Source: Acidovorax sp. NB1 (GTDB taxonomy: Bacteria; Pseudomonadota; Gammaproteobacteria; Burkholderiales; Burkholderiaceae_C). Taken from it: 64,000 bases of DNA. Within the stretch, counting starts at the first letter, position 1, and the number at the start of each line of letters is the position of its first letter. The position numbers and the translations under genes are program-made. Under the pieces are notes generated by a model. The model searched no databases and had not been told where the DNA came from. It saw only the letters and a list, made by a program, of their open reading frames with translations. The stretch spans positions 248,001 through 312,000 of the forward strand of contig NZ_BJHU01000030.1 in NCBI RefSeq assembly GCF_005405905.1, written 5' to 3'. This document shows, piece by piece, positions 8,600-17,031 of the stretch.

Positions 8600-9622
8600 T
8601 CACTTGCGTGTGTAGATCTGGTCGAAGCTCGCGTTGTCGGCAAAGTGATCCTTGGCCGCCTTGTCCCAGCCACCAAACGCGTCGTTGATGGTGAACAGGT
8701 TCAGCTTGGGGAACTGCTTGGCGTACTTGGCTTTGGCCTTGTCGGACACGGCGGGGCGGTAGAAGTGTTTGCCCGCAATGTCCTGGCCTTCTTCGGTGTA
8801 GAGGTACTGCAGGTAGGCCTCGGCCACAGCGCGGGTGCCCTTCTTGTCCACGTTCTTGTCCACCACCGAGACGGCAGGCTCGGCCAGGATGGAGATCGAG
8901 GGGGCGATCACGTCGAACTTGGTGCCGAACTCTTTTTCGAGCAGGTAGGCCTCGTTCTCCCAGGCGATCAGCACGTCGCCCTGGTTGCGCTGCGCAAACG
9001 TGATGGTGGAGCCGCGCGCGCCGGTGTCCAGCACGGGCACGTTGCCATACAGCTTGGCCACGAAGTCCTTGGCCTTGGCGTCACCGCCATATTTGCGCTT
9101 GGCGAATTCCCACGCGGCCAGGTAGTTCCAGCGCGCGCCGCCCGAGGTCTTGGGGTTGGGCGTGATCACCTTCACGTCGGCCCGCACCAGGTCGTCCCAG
9201 TCCTTGATGCCCTTGGGGTTGCCCTGGCGCACCACCAGCACGATGGTCGAGGTGTAGGGCGAGCTGTTGTGTGGCAGGCGCTTTTGCCAGTCCTTGGGGA
9301 TCCAGCCGCCGTTGGTGTGCAGCGCATCGGTGTCGCCTGCCAGGGCCAGCGTGGCCACATCGGCGTCCAGCCCGTCGATGATGGAGCGGGCCTGTTTGCC
9401 CGAGCCACCGTGGCTTTGCTTGATGGTCACGTCCTGGCCGGTCTTGGCCTTCCAGTGCTTGGCAAAGGCCTGGTTGAAGTCCACATACAGCTCGCGTGTC
9501 GGGTCGTACGACACATTGAGCAGCGTCACAGACTGCGCAAACGACGGCAATGCCGTCAGGGCCAAACTGCCCACCAGGGCGGCGGCGAAGGGAAACTTGA
9601 TAAAGTCGCGGCGAAAGTTCAT
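8600..9622 (-). CDS. sbp: Sulfate ABC transporter, periplasmic sulfate-binding protein
   Basis: A 340-residue sulfate/thiosulfate-binding protein. [18 protein letters not shown] begins a signal peptide cleaved after SFAQS; the mature start [19 protein letters not shown] is diagnostic for Sbp/CysP, as are [29 protein letters not shown] and [14 protein letters not shown]. The ATG at 9620-9622 is chosen because the signal peptide starts there. The membrane and ATPase subunits (CysTWA) are not in the window. It is transcribed towards the ssu genes, with 192 bp between, and is divergent from yggX. Confidence 0.95.
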   Translation of the reverse strand: MNFRRDFIKFPFAAALVGSLALTALPSFAQSVTLLNVSYDPTRELYVDFNQAFAKHWKAKTGQDVTIKQSHGGSGKQARSIIDGLDADVATLALAGDTDALHTNGGWIPKDWQKRLPHNSSPYTSTIVLVVRQGNPKGIKDWDDLVRADVKVITPNPKTSGGARWNYLAAWEFAKRKYGGDAKAKDFVAKLYGNVPVLDTGARGSTITFAQRNQGDVLIAWENEAYLLEKEFGTKFDVIAPSISILAEPAVSVVDKNVDKKGTRAVAEAYLQYLYTEEGQDIAGKHFYRPAVSDKAKAKYAKQFPKLNLFTINDAFGGWDKAAKDHFADNASFDQIYTRK

Positions 9623-9699
9623 GGAAGGGCCTCTTTTATGAATGTGTTGCGGTGCAAAACACCGATGGAACGCATTCTGGAAGGCCCTCTTCAAAACTG

Positions 9700-9720
9700 G
9701 AACTACTGAGATTTCAGTTC
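9700..9720. promoter_or_regulatory. Dyad in the sbp-yggX divergent region
   Basis: GAACTACTGAGATTTCAGTTC contains the inverted repeat ACTGA-N4-TCAGT (in either reading) within outer GAAC...GTTC. It lies about 80 bp upstream of sbp, in an AT-rich stretch. A LysR-type sulfur regulator such as CysB is a plausible but untested binder. Confidence 0.35.
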
Positions 9721-9781
9721 TTAATATCCAAATCATCTGAGCGAAGCCTTTTTTCGCTCGCTTCCACTACAAGGAATTCCC

Positions 9782-10054
9782 ATGGCACGCACCGTTCAAT
9801 GCATCAAGCTCGGCAAGGAAGCCGAAGGCCTCGACTTTCCGCCCTACCCCGGCGAACTGGGCAAACGAATCTGGGAAAGCGTGAGCAAGGAAGCCTGGGC
9901 GGGCTGGCTCAAGCACCAGACCATGCTGGTCAATGAAAACCGGCTGAACCTGGCGGATGCGCGGGCCCGCCAATATCTGGCACGACAGATGGAAAACCAC
10001 TTTTTTGGCGGCGGTGCAGACGCTGCGGCGGGTTACGTCCCGCCCAGCGCGTAA
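9782..10054 (+). CDS. yggX: Fe(II)-trafficking / oxidative damage protection protein YggX
   Basis: A 90-residue cytoplasmic protein of the YggX family, linked to protection of iron-sulfur clusters and iron handling under oxidative stress. It shows the invariant [21 protein letters not shown] start (with the single conserved Cys), then [30 protein letters not shown] and the C-terminal [16 protein letters not shown]. An AAGGAATTCCC ribosome binding site precedes the ATG. The last 18 codons and the following bases are duplicated about 104 bp downstream. Confidence 0.97.
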   Translation: MARTVQCIKLGKEAEGLDFPPYPGELGKRIWESVSKEAWAGWLKHQTMLVNENRLNLADARARQYLARQMENHFFGGGADAAAGYVPPSA

Positions 10055-10066
10055 CGGAGCGACGCG
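9993..10066 (+). repeat. Tandem duplication covering the yggX 3' end, copy 1
   Basis: From the C-terminal codons of yggX through its stop and a few bases beyond. The core GGCGGCGGTGCAGACGCTGC and the following bases up to CCCAGCGC recur without change 104 bp further on. Confidence 0.85.
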
Positions 10067-10096
10067 AAGTGCAGCGCTGCAAGAAATGGTTTCGCC

Positions 10097-10171
10097 AAAA
10101 TCACTTCTTTGGCGGCGGTGCAGACGCTGCGGCGGGTTACGTCCCGCCCAGCGCATGACGCAGCGCAACGC
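10097..10171 (+). repeat. Tandem duplication covering the yggX 3' end, copy 2
   Basis: Repeats copy 1 with a few substitutions at both edges, including a second Pro-Ser-Ala-stop (CCCAGCGCATGA). The 104-bp offset is not a multiple of three, so this is a non-coding remnant. No gene lies between it and mnmC. Confidence 0.85.
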
Positions 10172-10214
10172 ACCCCGGAGCGGTTCGCGGTAAAACCCGC
10201 CTTCCCTTTCCAAC

Positions 10215-10238
10215 AGGCCGGCGCCACGCCGGCCTTTT
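10215..10238 (+). terminator. Rho-independent terminator between yggX and mnmC
   Basis: Stem AGGCCGGCG / CGCCGGCC(T) with a CCA loop followed by TTTT. It ends only 9 bp before the mnmC ATG, so it occupies the site of the mnmC leader, and mnmC needs its own start of transcription close by or readthrough. Confidence 0.8.
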
Positions 10239-10247
10239 GCCGTTCCC

Positions 10248-12209
10248 ATGACTGAACCCATCGAGTGGCTGCCGGACGGCACCCCCTACAGCCCCCGCTT
10301 CGGCGACCGCTACCACAGTGAAAACGGCGGCCTCACCCAGGCCAGCCGCGTGTTTCTGCACGGCTGCGGCCTGCCCGAGGCCTGGGCCGGGCAGCCGCAG
10401 TGGCGCATTCTGGAAACCGGATTCGGCTTTGGCCTGAACTTCCTGGTGACCTGGGCCGCCTGGCGGGCCGACCCAGAGCGCCCCACGCTGCTGCACTTTG
10501 TATCGACCGAGGCCTGGCCTGTGAGCGCGGCCGACCTGCTGCGCGCCACCTCGGTCCACCCCGACCTGGCCCCGCTGGCCGAAGCACTGCACCAGCAATG
10601 GTGGGGCCTGCTGCCGGGCGTGCACTGCCTGCGTTTTGACGAGGGCCGCGTGCTGCTCACCCTGTATGTGGGCGACACCCAGGCCATGCTGCGCCAGCAG
10701 AGCCTGACGGTGGACTCCATCTACCTCGACGGCTTCAGCCCCCAGCGCAACCCCGACAGCTGGGACCTGCACACCCTGAAGGCCGTGGCGCGCTGTTGCC
10801 GGCGCGGCACCCAGCTGGCTACCTGGACCATCGCCCGCGCTGTGCGTGATGCGCTGGCGCAATGTGGCTTTGAAGTGAACCGCGTGCCCGGCGTGCCACC
10901 CAAGCGCGACAACCTGCATGCCACCTACAACCCCTCCTGGGAGCCGCGCACGTCTCGCCAGGCGGGGGCCGCGCCGGCACCCTCCCCGCCCGGCCCCTGC
11001 ATCGTGATCGGTGGCGGCATTGCGGGCGCAGCCGCCGCTGCCAGCCTGGCCCGGCGCGGCTGGCAAGTCACGGTGCTGGACCAGGCACCCGAGCCTGCAT
11101 CAGGCGCCTCGGCGCTGCCTGCCGGGGTGTTCGCCCCCCATGTGTCGCCCGACGACAGCGTGCTGTCGCGCCTGTCGCGCAGCGGCATCCGCACCACGCT
11201 GGAGCAGGCACGCTGGCTGCTGAACGAGGGTGCGGACTGGGCGCATTGCGGCGTGCTGGAGCACCGCACCGATGGCAGCCCCGGCCTGTCACCCACTTGG
11301 ACGCAAGGGCCAGGCGCCGCCTGGAGCGAGCCTGCGCCATCTGCGGCCCTGGCCGCTGCCCAGTTGCCGCCTGACGCGACCGCCTGCTGGCACCACCAGG
11401 CGGGCTGGGTGCGCCCGGCGCGCCTGGCCAAAGCCTTGCTGGGTCAGCCTGGCATTCAATGGCGGGGGAATTGCGCAGTGGCCCAGTTGCGGCGTGCAGA
11501 GTCACCCGCCACCGCTCACGGCCCGGCTGATACCACCTGGCAGGCGCTCGATGCCGAGGGCCAGGTGCTGGCCGAGGCGCCCACCGTGGTCATTGCCGCA
11601 GGCGCGGGCAGCCTGGCCCTGCTGAACCACCGCTGGCCGCTGCAGCCGGTGCGCGGGCAGGTGTCGTGGGGCGTGCATACCGATCCGGCAACGCCGCTGC
11701 GGCCATGGATTCCGTTTCCGGCCAATGGCAACGGCAACCTGGTGCCCCGCTTCCCGCTGGGCAATCAAGCCGATGGAGACCAAGGCTGGGTGATGGGCTC
11801 CACCTTCGAGCGCGATGTGCAGGCCCTGCCGCCGACCGATGCCGACATCCACGCTGCCCACGCCACCAACTGGGCCAAGCTGCAGGACCTGCTGCCCGGC
11901 ATCGCCCCCCAGCTGGAACCCCTGTTCGCCCGGGCGCTGAACGCTCCGGCGCCCCAGCCCGCCCCCGGCGAGCCCCCCGCCCTGCGCACCTGGGCTGCCG
12001 TGCGCTGCACCGCACCCGACCGCCTGCCCATCGTGGGCCCCGTGGCTGCGGCCCTGCTGCCGGGCCTGTGGGCCAGCACGGCCATGGGCGCGCGCGGGCT
12101 GACGCTGGCACTTTTGTGCGGCGAGCTGCTGGCCGCCCGCCTGCAGGGCGAGCCGCTGCCGCTGGATGCGCGGCTGGCGAAGGCGCTGGGCACCGAGCGC
12201 CTGCAGTAG
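10248..12209 (+). CDS. mnmC: Bifunctional tRNA mnm5s2U methyltransferase / FAD-dependent cmnm5s2U oxidoreductase
   Basis: A 653-residue fusion that finishes the mnm5s2U34 wobble modification of tRNAs for Lys, Glu and Gln. The N-terminal DUF752 methyltransferase half has TPYSPRFGDRYHS and the SAM loop ETGFGFGLNFL (about 60-70) plus YLDGFSPQRNPDSW. The C-terminal FAD half begins near residue 250 with [19 protein letters not shown] and ends with AVRCTAPDRLPIVGPV and STAMGARGLTLALLCGEL, both typical of MnmC. Length matches E. coli MnmC. No gene shares its transcript obviously; a terminator hairpin lies directly upstream. Confidence 0.96.
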   Translation: MTEPIEWLPDGTPYSPRFGDRYHSENGGLTQASRVFLHGCGLPEAWAGQPQWRILETGFGFGLNFLVTWAAWRADPERPTLLHFVSTEAWPVSAADLLRATSVHPDLAPLAEALHQQWWGLLPGVHCLRFDEGRVLLTLYVGDTQAMLRQQSLTVDSIYLDGFSPQRNPDSWDLHTLKAVARCCRRGTQLATWTIARAVRDALAQCGFEVNRVPGVPPKRDNLHATYNPSWEPRTSRQAGAAPAPSPPGPCIVIGGGIAGAAAAASLARRGWQVTVLDQAPEPASGASALPAGVFAPHVSPDDSVLSRLSRSGIRTTLEQARWLLNEGADWAHCGVLEHRTDGSPGLSPTWTQGPGAAWSEPAPSAALAAAQLPPDATACWHHQAGWVRPARLAKALLGQPGIQWRGNCAVAQLRRAESPATAHGPADTTWQALDAEGQVLAEAPTVVIAAGAGSLALLNHRWPLQPVRGQVSWGVHTDPATPLRPWIPFPANGNGNLVPRFPLGNQADGDQGWVMGSTFERDVQALPPTDADIHAAHATNWAKLQDLLPGIAPQLEPLFARALNAPAPQPAPGEPPALRTWAAVRCTAPDRLPIVGPVAAALLPGLWASTAMGARGLTLALLCGELLAARLQGEPLPLDARLAKALGTERLQ

Positions 12210-12263
12210 CTCCAGCGCGGCAGGCGGCCCCAGCAGCCACCCTGCCAGCCCGCGCCAATCCTT

Positions 12264-12305
12264 GCTTATAAACAAATAGACATATTGGCAGAGCAAAACA
12301 ATAGT
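12264..12305 (+). promoter_or_regulatory. AT-rich putative promoter/activator region of the tauE-cys operon
   Basis: A sudden AT-rich island (CTTATAAACAAATAG, CATATTGG, CAAAACAATAG) in GC-rich surroundings, ending about 35 bp before the first gene of the sulfate assimilation string. CysB sites in other proteobacteria are AT-rich and lie here, but I see no motif that proves it. Confidence 0.4.
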
Positions 12306-12340
12306 TTGCATCCATAAGAAGCCCCTCTACATTCGCCGCC

Positions 12341-13144
12341 ATGCATGAATTGGCGTTTGTTTTTGCGGGCTTTGCCGTCGGGCTCATCGTGGGCCTGACG
12401 GGTGTGGGCGGTGGCTCGCTCATGACGCCGATCCTGATCTTCTTCTTTGGCGTGAAGCCCCACATGGCCGTGGGCACCGACCTGCTGTTTGCGGCCTTCA
12501 CCAAGATGGGCGGCACCGTGAGCCTGGCCCGCCAGCGCCTGGTGCCCTGGAAAGTGGTGGGCCAGCTGTGTGCAGGCAGCATTCCGGCCGCGCTGCTCGC
12601 GCTGTGGGCGCTCAAGGTGATGGGCCCGGCCAGCGGCGCTGCGCAAGCCATCATGACGACCACGCTGGGCTTTGCCCTGCTGCTCACCGCAGCGGCCACG
12701 CTTTACAAGGTGATTGCCTTTTCCGCCCAGCGCCAGGCAGCCGAAGCGGCCGCCCGCAAAACCCAGACCGGCGACCCCACCCGCCCCCGCCACTGGAGCC
12801 TGCCCGTGCTGCTGGGCGCCGTGATTGGCACGCTGGTCACCTTCACCTCGGTGGGCGCAGGCGCCATCGGTGTCACGGTGCTGCTGCTGGTCTACCCCTT
12901 GCTGCCGCTGCCGCGCATCATCGGCGCCGACATTGCCTATGCCGTGCCCTTGACCCTGGTGGCGGGCCTGGGCCATGCCTCACTGGGCTCGGTGGACTGG
13001 CCTTTGCTTGCACAATTGCTGGCTGGCTCGCTGCCGGGCATCTGGCTGGGTTCGCGCCTGGTCACCCGCACACCCGAGCGCCTGATTCGCTCCGCCTTGT
13101 CCATTCTGCTGGCCTGGGCAGGCTTCAAACTGATTCTGATCTGA
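12341..13144 (+). CDS. Sulfite exporter TauE/SafE-family membrane protein
   Basis: A 267-residue inner-membrane protein of the TauE/SafE family with about seven or eight hydrophobic helices. The duplicated family motif is seen as GFAVGLIVGLTGVGGGSLMTPILI (about 11-33) and in the second half as GTLVTFTSVGAGAIGVTVLLL. Members export sulfite, sulfonates or other organic anions. Its stop is 7 bp before cysI, so it is almost certainly the first gene of the cys operon, where it might import sulfate or relieve sulfite excess; direction is not decided by sequence. Confidence 0.9.
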   Translation: MHELAFVFAGFAVGLIVGLTGVGGGSLMTPILIFFFGVKPHMAVGTDLLFAAFTKMGGTVSLARQRLVPWKVVGQLCAGSIPAALLALWALKVMGPASGAAQAIMTTTLGFALLLTAAATLYKVIAFSAQRQAAEAAARKTQTGDPTRPRHWSLPVLLGAVIGTLVTFTSVGAGAIGVTVLLLVYPLLPLPRIIGADIAYAVPLTLVAGLGHASLGSVDWPLLAQLLAGSLPGIWLGSRLVTRTPERLIRSALSILLAWAGFKLILI

Positions 13145-13151
13145 GTCCCCT

Positions 13152-14936
13152 ATGTACCAATACACCGCCTTCGACACCCAGTTCGTCAAGCAACGCGCCG
13201 CGCAGTTCCGTGACCAGCTCACGCGCTGGCAGACCGGCAAGCTGAGCGAAGACGACTTCCGCCCCCTGCGCCTGCAAAACGGCTGGTACGTGCAGCGCTA
13301 CGCGCCCATGCTGCGCGTGGCCGTGCCCTATGGCGAGATCGCCAGCCGCCAGCTGCGCGTGCTGGCGCAGATTGCCCGCGAATACGACGAGCCCGAAGCG
13401 GCAGTCTTCAAGGCCGCCATGGAAGGCCAGGGCAAGCTGGGCACCACCTTTTTGCCCAAGAACTGCGCCCACTTCACCACCCGCACCAATGTGCAGTTCA
13501 ACTGGATTCCGCTGTCCAAAAGCGCCGACGTGATGGACCTTCTGGCCAGCGTTCAGCTCCACGGCATCCAGACCAGCGGCAACTGCATCCGCAACACCAC
13601 CACCGATGCCCTGGCAGGCATCGCGGTGGATGAGATCGTGGACCCACGCCCTTATGCGGAGCTGATCCGCCAGTGGTCCACGCTGCACCCCGAGTTCGCG
13701 TTTTTGCCCCGCAAGTTCAAGATCGCCATCACCGGCGCCAAGGACGACCGCGCTGCCACCGGCTGGCACGACGTGGGCCTGCACCTGGTCAAGAACGATG
13801 CGGGTGAGATCGGCTTCAAGGTCTTTGTGGGCGGTGGCATGGGCCGCACTCCGGTGATTGGCACCGTGATCCGCGAGTTCCTGCCCTGGAACCAGATCAT
13901 GAATTACATCGAGGCCATCGTGCGCGTGTACAACGAGCACGGCCGCCGCGACAACAAGTACAAGGCCCGCATCAAGATTCTGGTGAAGTCCGAAGGCCAG
14001 CAGTACATCGACGATGTGGAAGCCGAATACGGCCAGATTCTGGAGATTGACGGTGGCCCCCACACCATCCCGCAGGCCGAATTTGACCGCGTGGCCGCCT
14101 GCTTTGTGGCCCCGAAGTTGGCTGACATTGCCGACGTGGCGCCAGAGGCCCTGCAAGCCCAGCTGGACGCCCAGGCCGCAGAACACGTGATGTTTGGCCG
14201 CTGGCTGCAGCGCAATGTGCACGCGCACCAGAACCCCCAATTGCGTGCCGTGACGCTGTCGTTCAAGCGCCCTGGCCAGTCGCCCGGCGATGCCACCAGC
14301 GACCAGCTCATCGCCCTGGCCGACCTCGTGGACAAGTATTCCGCCGGTGAAGCCCGCGTGACGCACGACCAGAACGTGCTGCTGCCCTGGGTGCACGCCA
14401 GCCGCCTGTTCGACCTGTGGAACGAGGCCAAGGCCCTGGGCCTGGCCAGCGCCAACGTGCAGTTGCTCACCGACATGATCGCCTGCCCCGGTGGCGACTT
14501 CTGCGCGCTGGCCAACGCCCGCTCGCTGCCGATTGCCGAAGCCATCACCCAGCGTTATCAAGACCTGGACGAGCTGGACGACATCGGTGAGATCGACCTG
14601 CACATCAGCGGCTGCATCAACAGCTGCGGCCACCACCACAGCGGCCACATCGGCATCCTGGGCGTCGATAAGGACGGCAAGGAGTGGTACCAGGTCACGC
14701 TGGGCGGCTCCGATGGCTCCGACCTGTCGGGCGCTGCCGTGGCGGGCAAGGTGATCGGCCCCTCGTTCTCGGCGGCCGAAGTGCCCGACGTGATCGAGGC
14801 GGTGCTCAGCACCTACCGCGACCTGCGCGAAAGCGGCGAAACCTTCCAGGCGGCCGTGCGCCGCGCGGGCCTGGACCCGTTCAAGGAAGCCGCAAAGCTT
14901 GCCCGCCACAAAGAACCAGAAACCGCCGCTGCCTGA
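13152..14936 (+). CDS. cysI: Assimilatory sulfite (nitrite/sulfite) reductase hemoprotein
   Basis: A 594-residue siroheme / 4Fe-4S reductase that converts sulfite to sulfide with six electrons. The cluster and siroheme cysteines appear in the C-terminal half as CPGGDFC (about 445-451) and SGCINSCGHH (about 486-495). The N-terminal part has the duplicated ferredoxin-like NIR_SIR fold with TNVQFNWIPL and QTSGNCIRNTTTD. There is no CysJ flavoprotein gene here; the ferredoxin and ferredoxin reductase genes at 18520-20038 are plausible electron donors. Stop is 45 bp before the DUF934 gene. Confidence 0.95.
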   Translation: MYQYTAFDTQFVKQRAAQFRDQLTRWQTGKLSEDDFRPLRLQNGWYVQRYAPMLRVAVPYGEIASRQLRVLAQIAREYDEPEAAVFKAAMEGQGKLGTTFLPKNCAHFTTRTNVQFNWIPLSKSADVMDLLASVQLHGIQTSGNCIRNTTTDALAGIAVDEIVDPRPYAELIRQWSTLHPEFAFLPRKFKIAITGAKDDRAATGWHDVGLHLVKNDAGEIGFKVFVGGGMGRTPVIGTVIREFLPWNQIMNYIEAIVRVYNEHGRRDNKYKARIKILVKSEGQQYIDDVEAEYGQILEIDGGPHTIPQAEFDRVAACFVAPKLADIADVAPEALQAQLDAQAAEHVMFGRWLQRNVHAHQNPQLRAVTLSFKRPGQSPGDATSDQLIALADLVDKYSAGEARVTHDQNVLLPWVHASRLFDLWNEAKALGLASANVQLLTDMIACPGGDFCALANARSLPIAEAITQRYQDLDELDDIGEIDLHISGCINSCGHHHSGHIGILGVDKDGKEWYQVTLGGSDGSDLSGAAVAGKVIGPSFSAAEVPDVIEAVLSTYRDLRESGETFQAAVRRAGLDPFKEAAKLARHKEPETAAA

Positions 14937-14981
14937 GCTGGCACCCGATAGACCAGCCCACAGCCCAGCCCCACAGACAAG

Positions 14982-15371
14982 ATGTTGAAACTACTCGCCG
15001 CCCAAGACCACCAGCCGCCTGCAGAGGGCGATGCCCGCACGGTGGCCCTGCCCAACGATGCCGACGCCCTGGCCCTGCCACTGGAAGGCGTGGCCCGTGT
15101 GGACCTGCATTTCCCCAGCTTCACCGATGGCCGCGCGTTCAGCCAGGCGTTTTTGCTGCGCCGCCGCCGCGGCTTTGCGGGCGAGATCCGCGCCACGGGC
15201 GACGTGCTGATCGACCAGCTGGTGCAGATGCAGCGCACGGGCTTCAGCAGCGCCGTGCTGCGCGAGGGCGTGGACCCCGCCGATGCCCAGCGCCAGTTTG
15301 AAATGTTCCCTGGCTTCTACCAGGGCGACGCCGTCAACCCCCAGCCGCTGTTTGCCGGCAAGGCCGCCTGA
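14982..15371 (+). CDS. DUF934 protein of the sulfite reductase operon
   Basis: A 129-residue member of DUF934, a family almost always encoded next to cysI in beta- and gammaproteobacteria that lack cysJ. Visible segments include RVDLHFPSFTDGRAFSQAFLL, RGFAGEIRATGDVLIDQL and MQRTGFSSAVL, all typical of the family. It has no cysteines or obvious cofactor motif, so it is more likely an accessory or assembly factor for the reductase than a redox protein; that role is inferred from context. Located between cysI and cysH with 45- and 37-bp gaps. Confidence 0.92.
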   Translation: MLKLLAAQDHQPPAEGDARTVALPNDADALALPLEGVARVDLHFPSFTDGRAFSQAFLLRRRRGFAGEIRATGDVLIDQLVQMQRTGFSSAVLREGVDPADAQRQFEMFPGFYQGDAVNPQPLFAGKAA

Positions 15372-15408
15372 ACGGCAGCCCGGCCCCCGCCTTCCTGAGC
15401 CCCACACC

Positions 15409-16032
15409 ATGAGCCAATTCGATCTCGCACGCATCAACGCCGAACTCGGCCACAACGCAGAAGGCCTCGTCGCCTGGGCGTTGGGCCTGGGCCAGCGCCC
15501 CATCGTCACCACCAACTTCCGCCCCTTCGAGGCAGTGATCCTGCACATGGTCACGCAGGTCAACCCCGATGTGCCCGTGGTCTGGATGGACAACGGCTAC
15601 AACACCGAAGCCACCTACCGCTTTGCCGACGAAGTGACGAAGCAACTGGGCCTGAAGCTGCAGATCTATCTGCCCCGCCGCTCGCGCGCGCACCGCGAAG
15701 CCGTGGAAGGCCCCACGCCCGCGCTGGACGACCCACGCCACACCGCCTTCACCGAAGAAGTCAAGCTGGAGCCCTTCACCCGCGCCCTGCGCGAGACCGC
15801 GCCCCAGGTGTGGTTCACCGCCCTGCGCGCCACCGACACCGCCGTGCGCGCCCAGATGGACCCGGTCAGCATCAACCCCGACGGCCTCATCAAGGTGGCG
15901 CCGCTGCTGCACTGGTCGTCCAAGGACCTGCACGAGTACTGCGTGAAGCACGGCCTGCCCAACAACTTCGACTACGTGGACCCGACCAAGGGCGAAGACA
16001 ACCGCGAGTGCGGTCTTCACATTGCGCACTGA
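15409..16032 (+). CDS. cysH: Phosphoadenylyl-sulfate reductase family protein
   Basis: A 207-residue reductase that forms sulfite from activated sulfate. It has the P-loop-like start region RPIVTTNFRPFEAVIL, the VVWMDNGYNTEATYRFADE segment, EPFTRALRETAPQVWFTALRATDTAVR, and the catalytic C-terminal ECGLH. Only two cysteines occur (HEYC and ECGLH), so the paired cysteines that bind the 4Fe-4S cluster of APS reductases are missing. That favours PAPS as substrate, though no APS kinase gene is in the cluster. ATG at 15409 is chosen where homology begins; the frame is open into the DUF934 gene. Confidence 0.92.
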   Translation: MSQFDLARINAELGHNAEGLVAWALGLGQRPIVTTNFRPFEAVILHMVTQVNPDVPVVWMDNGYNTEATYRFADEVTKQLGLKLQIYLPRRSRAHREAVEGPTPALDDPRHTAFTEEVKLEPFTRALRETAPQVWFTALRATDTAVRAQMDPVSINPDGLIKVAPLLHWSSKDLHEYCVKHGLPNNFDYVDPTKGEDNRECGLHIAH

Positions 16033-16063
16033 GCACCCAGCTCCGCCCAACCCGCATCCGACC

Positions 16064-17017
16064 ATGAACGCCCGCACCGATGCTGCGCTGCTGCAGAACG
16101 ACAACAACATGAGCTACCACCTGAACAACTCGCACCTGGACGCGCTGGAAGAAGAAACCATCTTCATCCTGCGCGAAGTCGCCGCCGCCTTCGAGCGCCC
16201 CACCCTGCTGTTCTCGGGCGGCAAGGATTCGTTGGTGATGCTCAAGTGCGCTGAAAAAGCCTTTGGCGCGGGCCGTATCCCCTACCCGCTGCTCATGATC
16301 GACACGGGCCACAACTTCCCTGAGGTGACGGACTTCCGTGACTTCCGCGCGAAGGAACTGGGTGCCGAGCTGATCGTGCGAAGCGTGGAGGACTCGATGG
16401 CACGCGGCACCGTGCGCCTGTCCCACCCGGGCGAATCGCGCAACGTGCACCAGTCGGTCACGCTGCTCGAAGCGATTGAGGAATTCCGCTTTGACGCCCT
16501 GATCGGCGGCGCCCGCCGCGACGAAGAAAAGGCGCGTGCCAAAGAGCGCATCTTCAGCCATCGCGACAGCTTCGGCCAATGGCAGCCCAAGGCCCAGCGC
16601 CCCGAGCTGTGGACCCTGTTCAACACCCGCCTGCAGCCCAATGAACACTTCCGCGTGTTCCCCATCAGCAACTGGACCGAACTCGATGTGTGGCAGTACA
16701 TCGACCGCGAGAACATCGCGCTGCCCAGCATCTACTACACGCACAAGCGCCAGGTGGTGGACAAGAAGGGCCTGTTAATGCCCGTGACCGAGTTGACCCC
16801 GCCGCGCGACGGCGATGTGGTGGAAACGCGCGATGTGCGCTTCCGCACCGTGGGCGACATCACCTGCACCGCACCGGTGGAGAGCACGGCCGCTACGCCG
16901 GCCGAGATCGTCATCGAGACCCTGGCCGCCGATGTGAGCGAGCGCGGCGCCACGCGCATGGACGACAAGACTTCCGACGCTTCGATGGAGAAGCGTAAAA
17001 AAGACGGCTATTTCTGA
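16064..17017 (+). CDS. cysD: Sulfate adenylyltransferase subunit 2
   Basis: The 317-residue catalytic subunit of ATP sulfurylase, which forms APS from ATP and sulfate with CysN. The PP-loop SGGKDS follows RPTLLF near residue 55; further family segments are PYPLLMIDTGHNFPEVTDFRD, GGARRDEEKARAKERIFS, and the FPISNWTELDVWQYI and KKRKKDGYF-type end. The ATG at 16064 starts 31 bp after cysH; a second ATG at 16109 (MSYHLNNSHLDALE), where homology is strongest, is also possible. Stop is 14 bp before cysN. Confidence 0.96.
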   Translation: MNARTDAALLQNDNNMSYHLNNSHLDALEEETIFILREVAAAFERPTLLFSGGKDSLVMLKCAEKAFGAGRIPYPLLMIDTGHNFPEVTDFRDFRAKELGAELIVRSVEDSMARGTVRLSHPGESRNVHQSVTLLEAIEEFRFDALIGGARRDEEKARAKERIFSHRDSFGQWQPKAQRPELWTLFNTRLQPNEHFRVFPISNWTELDVWQYIDRENIALPSIYYTHKRQVVDKKGLLMPVTELTPPRDGDVVETRDVRFRTVGDITCTAPVESTAATPAEIVIETLAADVSERGATRMDDKTSDASMEKRKKDGYF

Positions 17018-17031
17018 GACGGGTATTTCTG

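Noticed and set aside
10097..10171. A second yggX-like coding end
   Set aside because: The duplicate is out of phase with any start codon and encodes only the last residues, so it is a remnant, not a gene.
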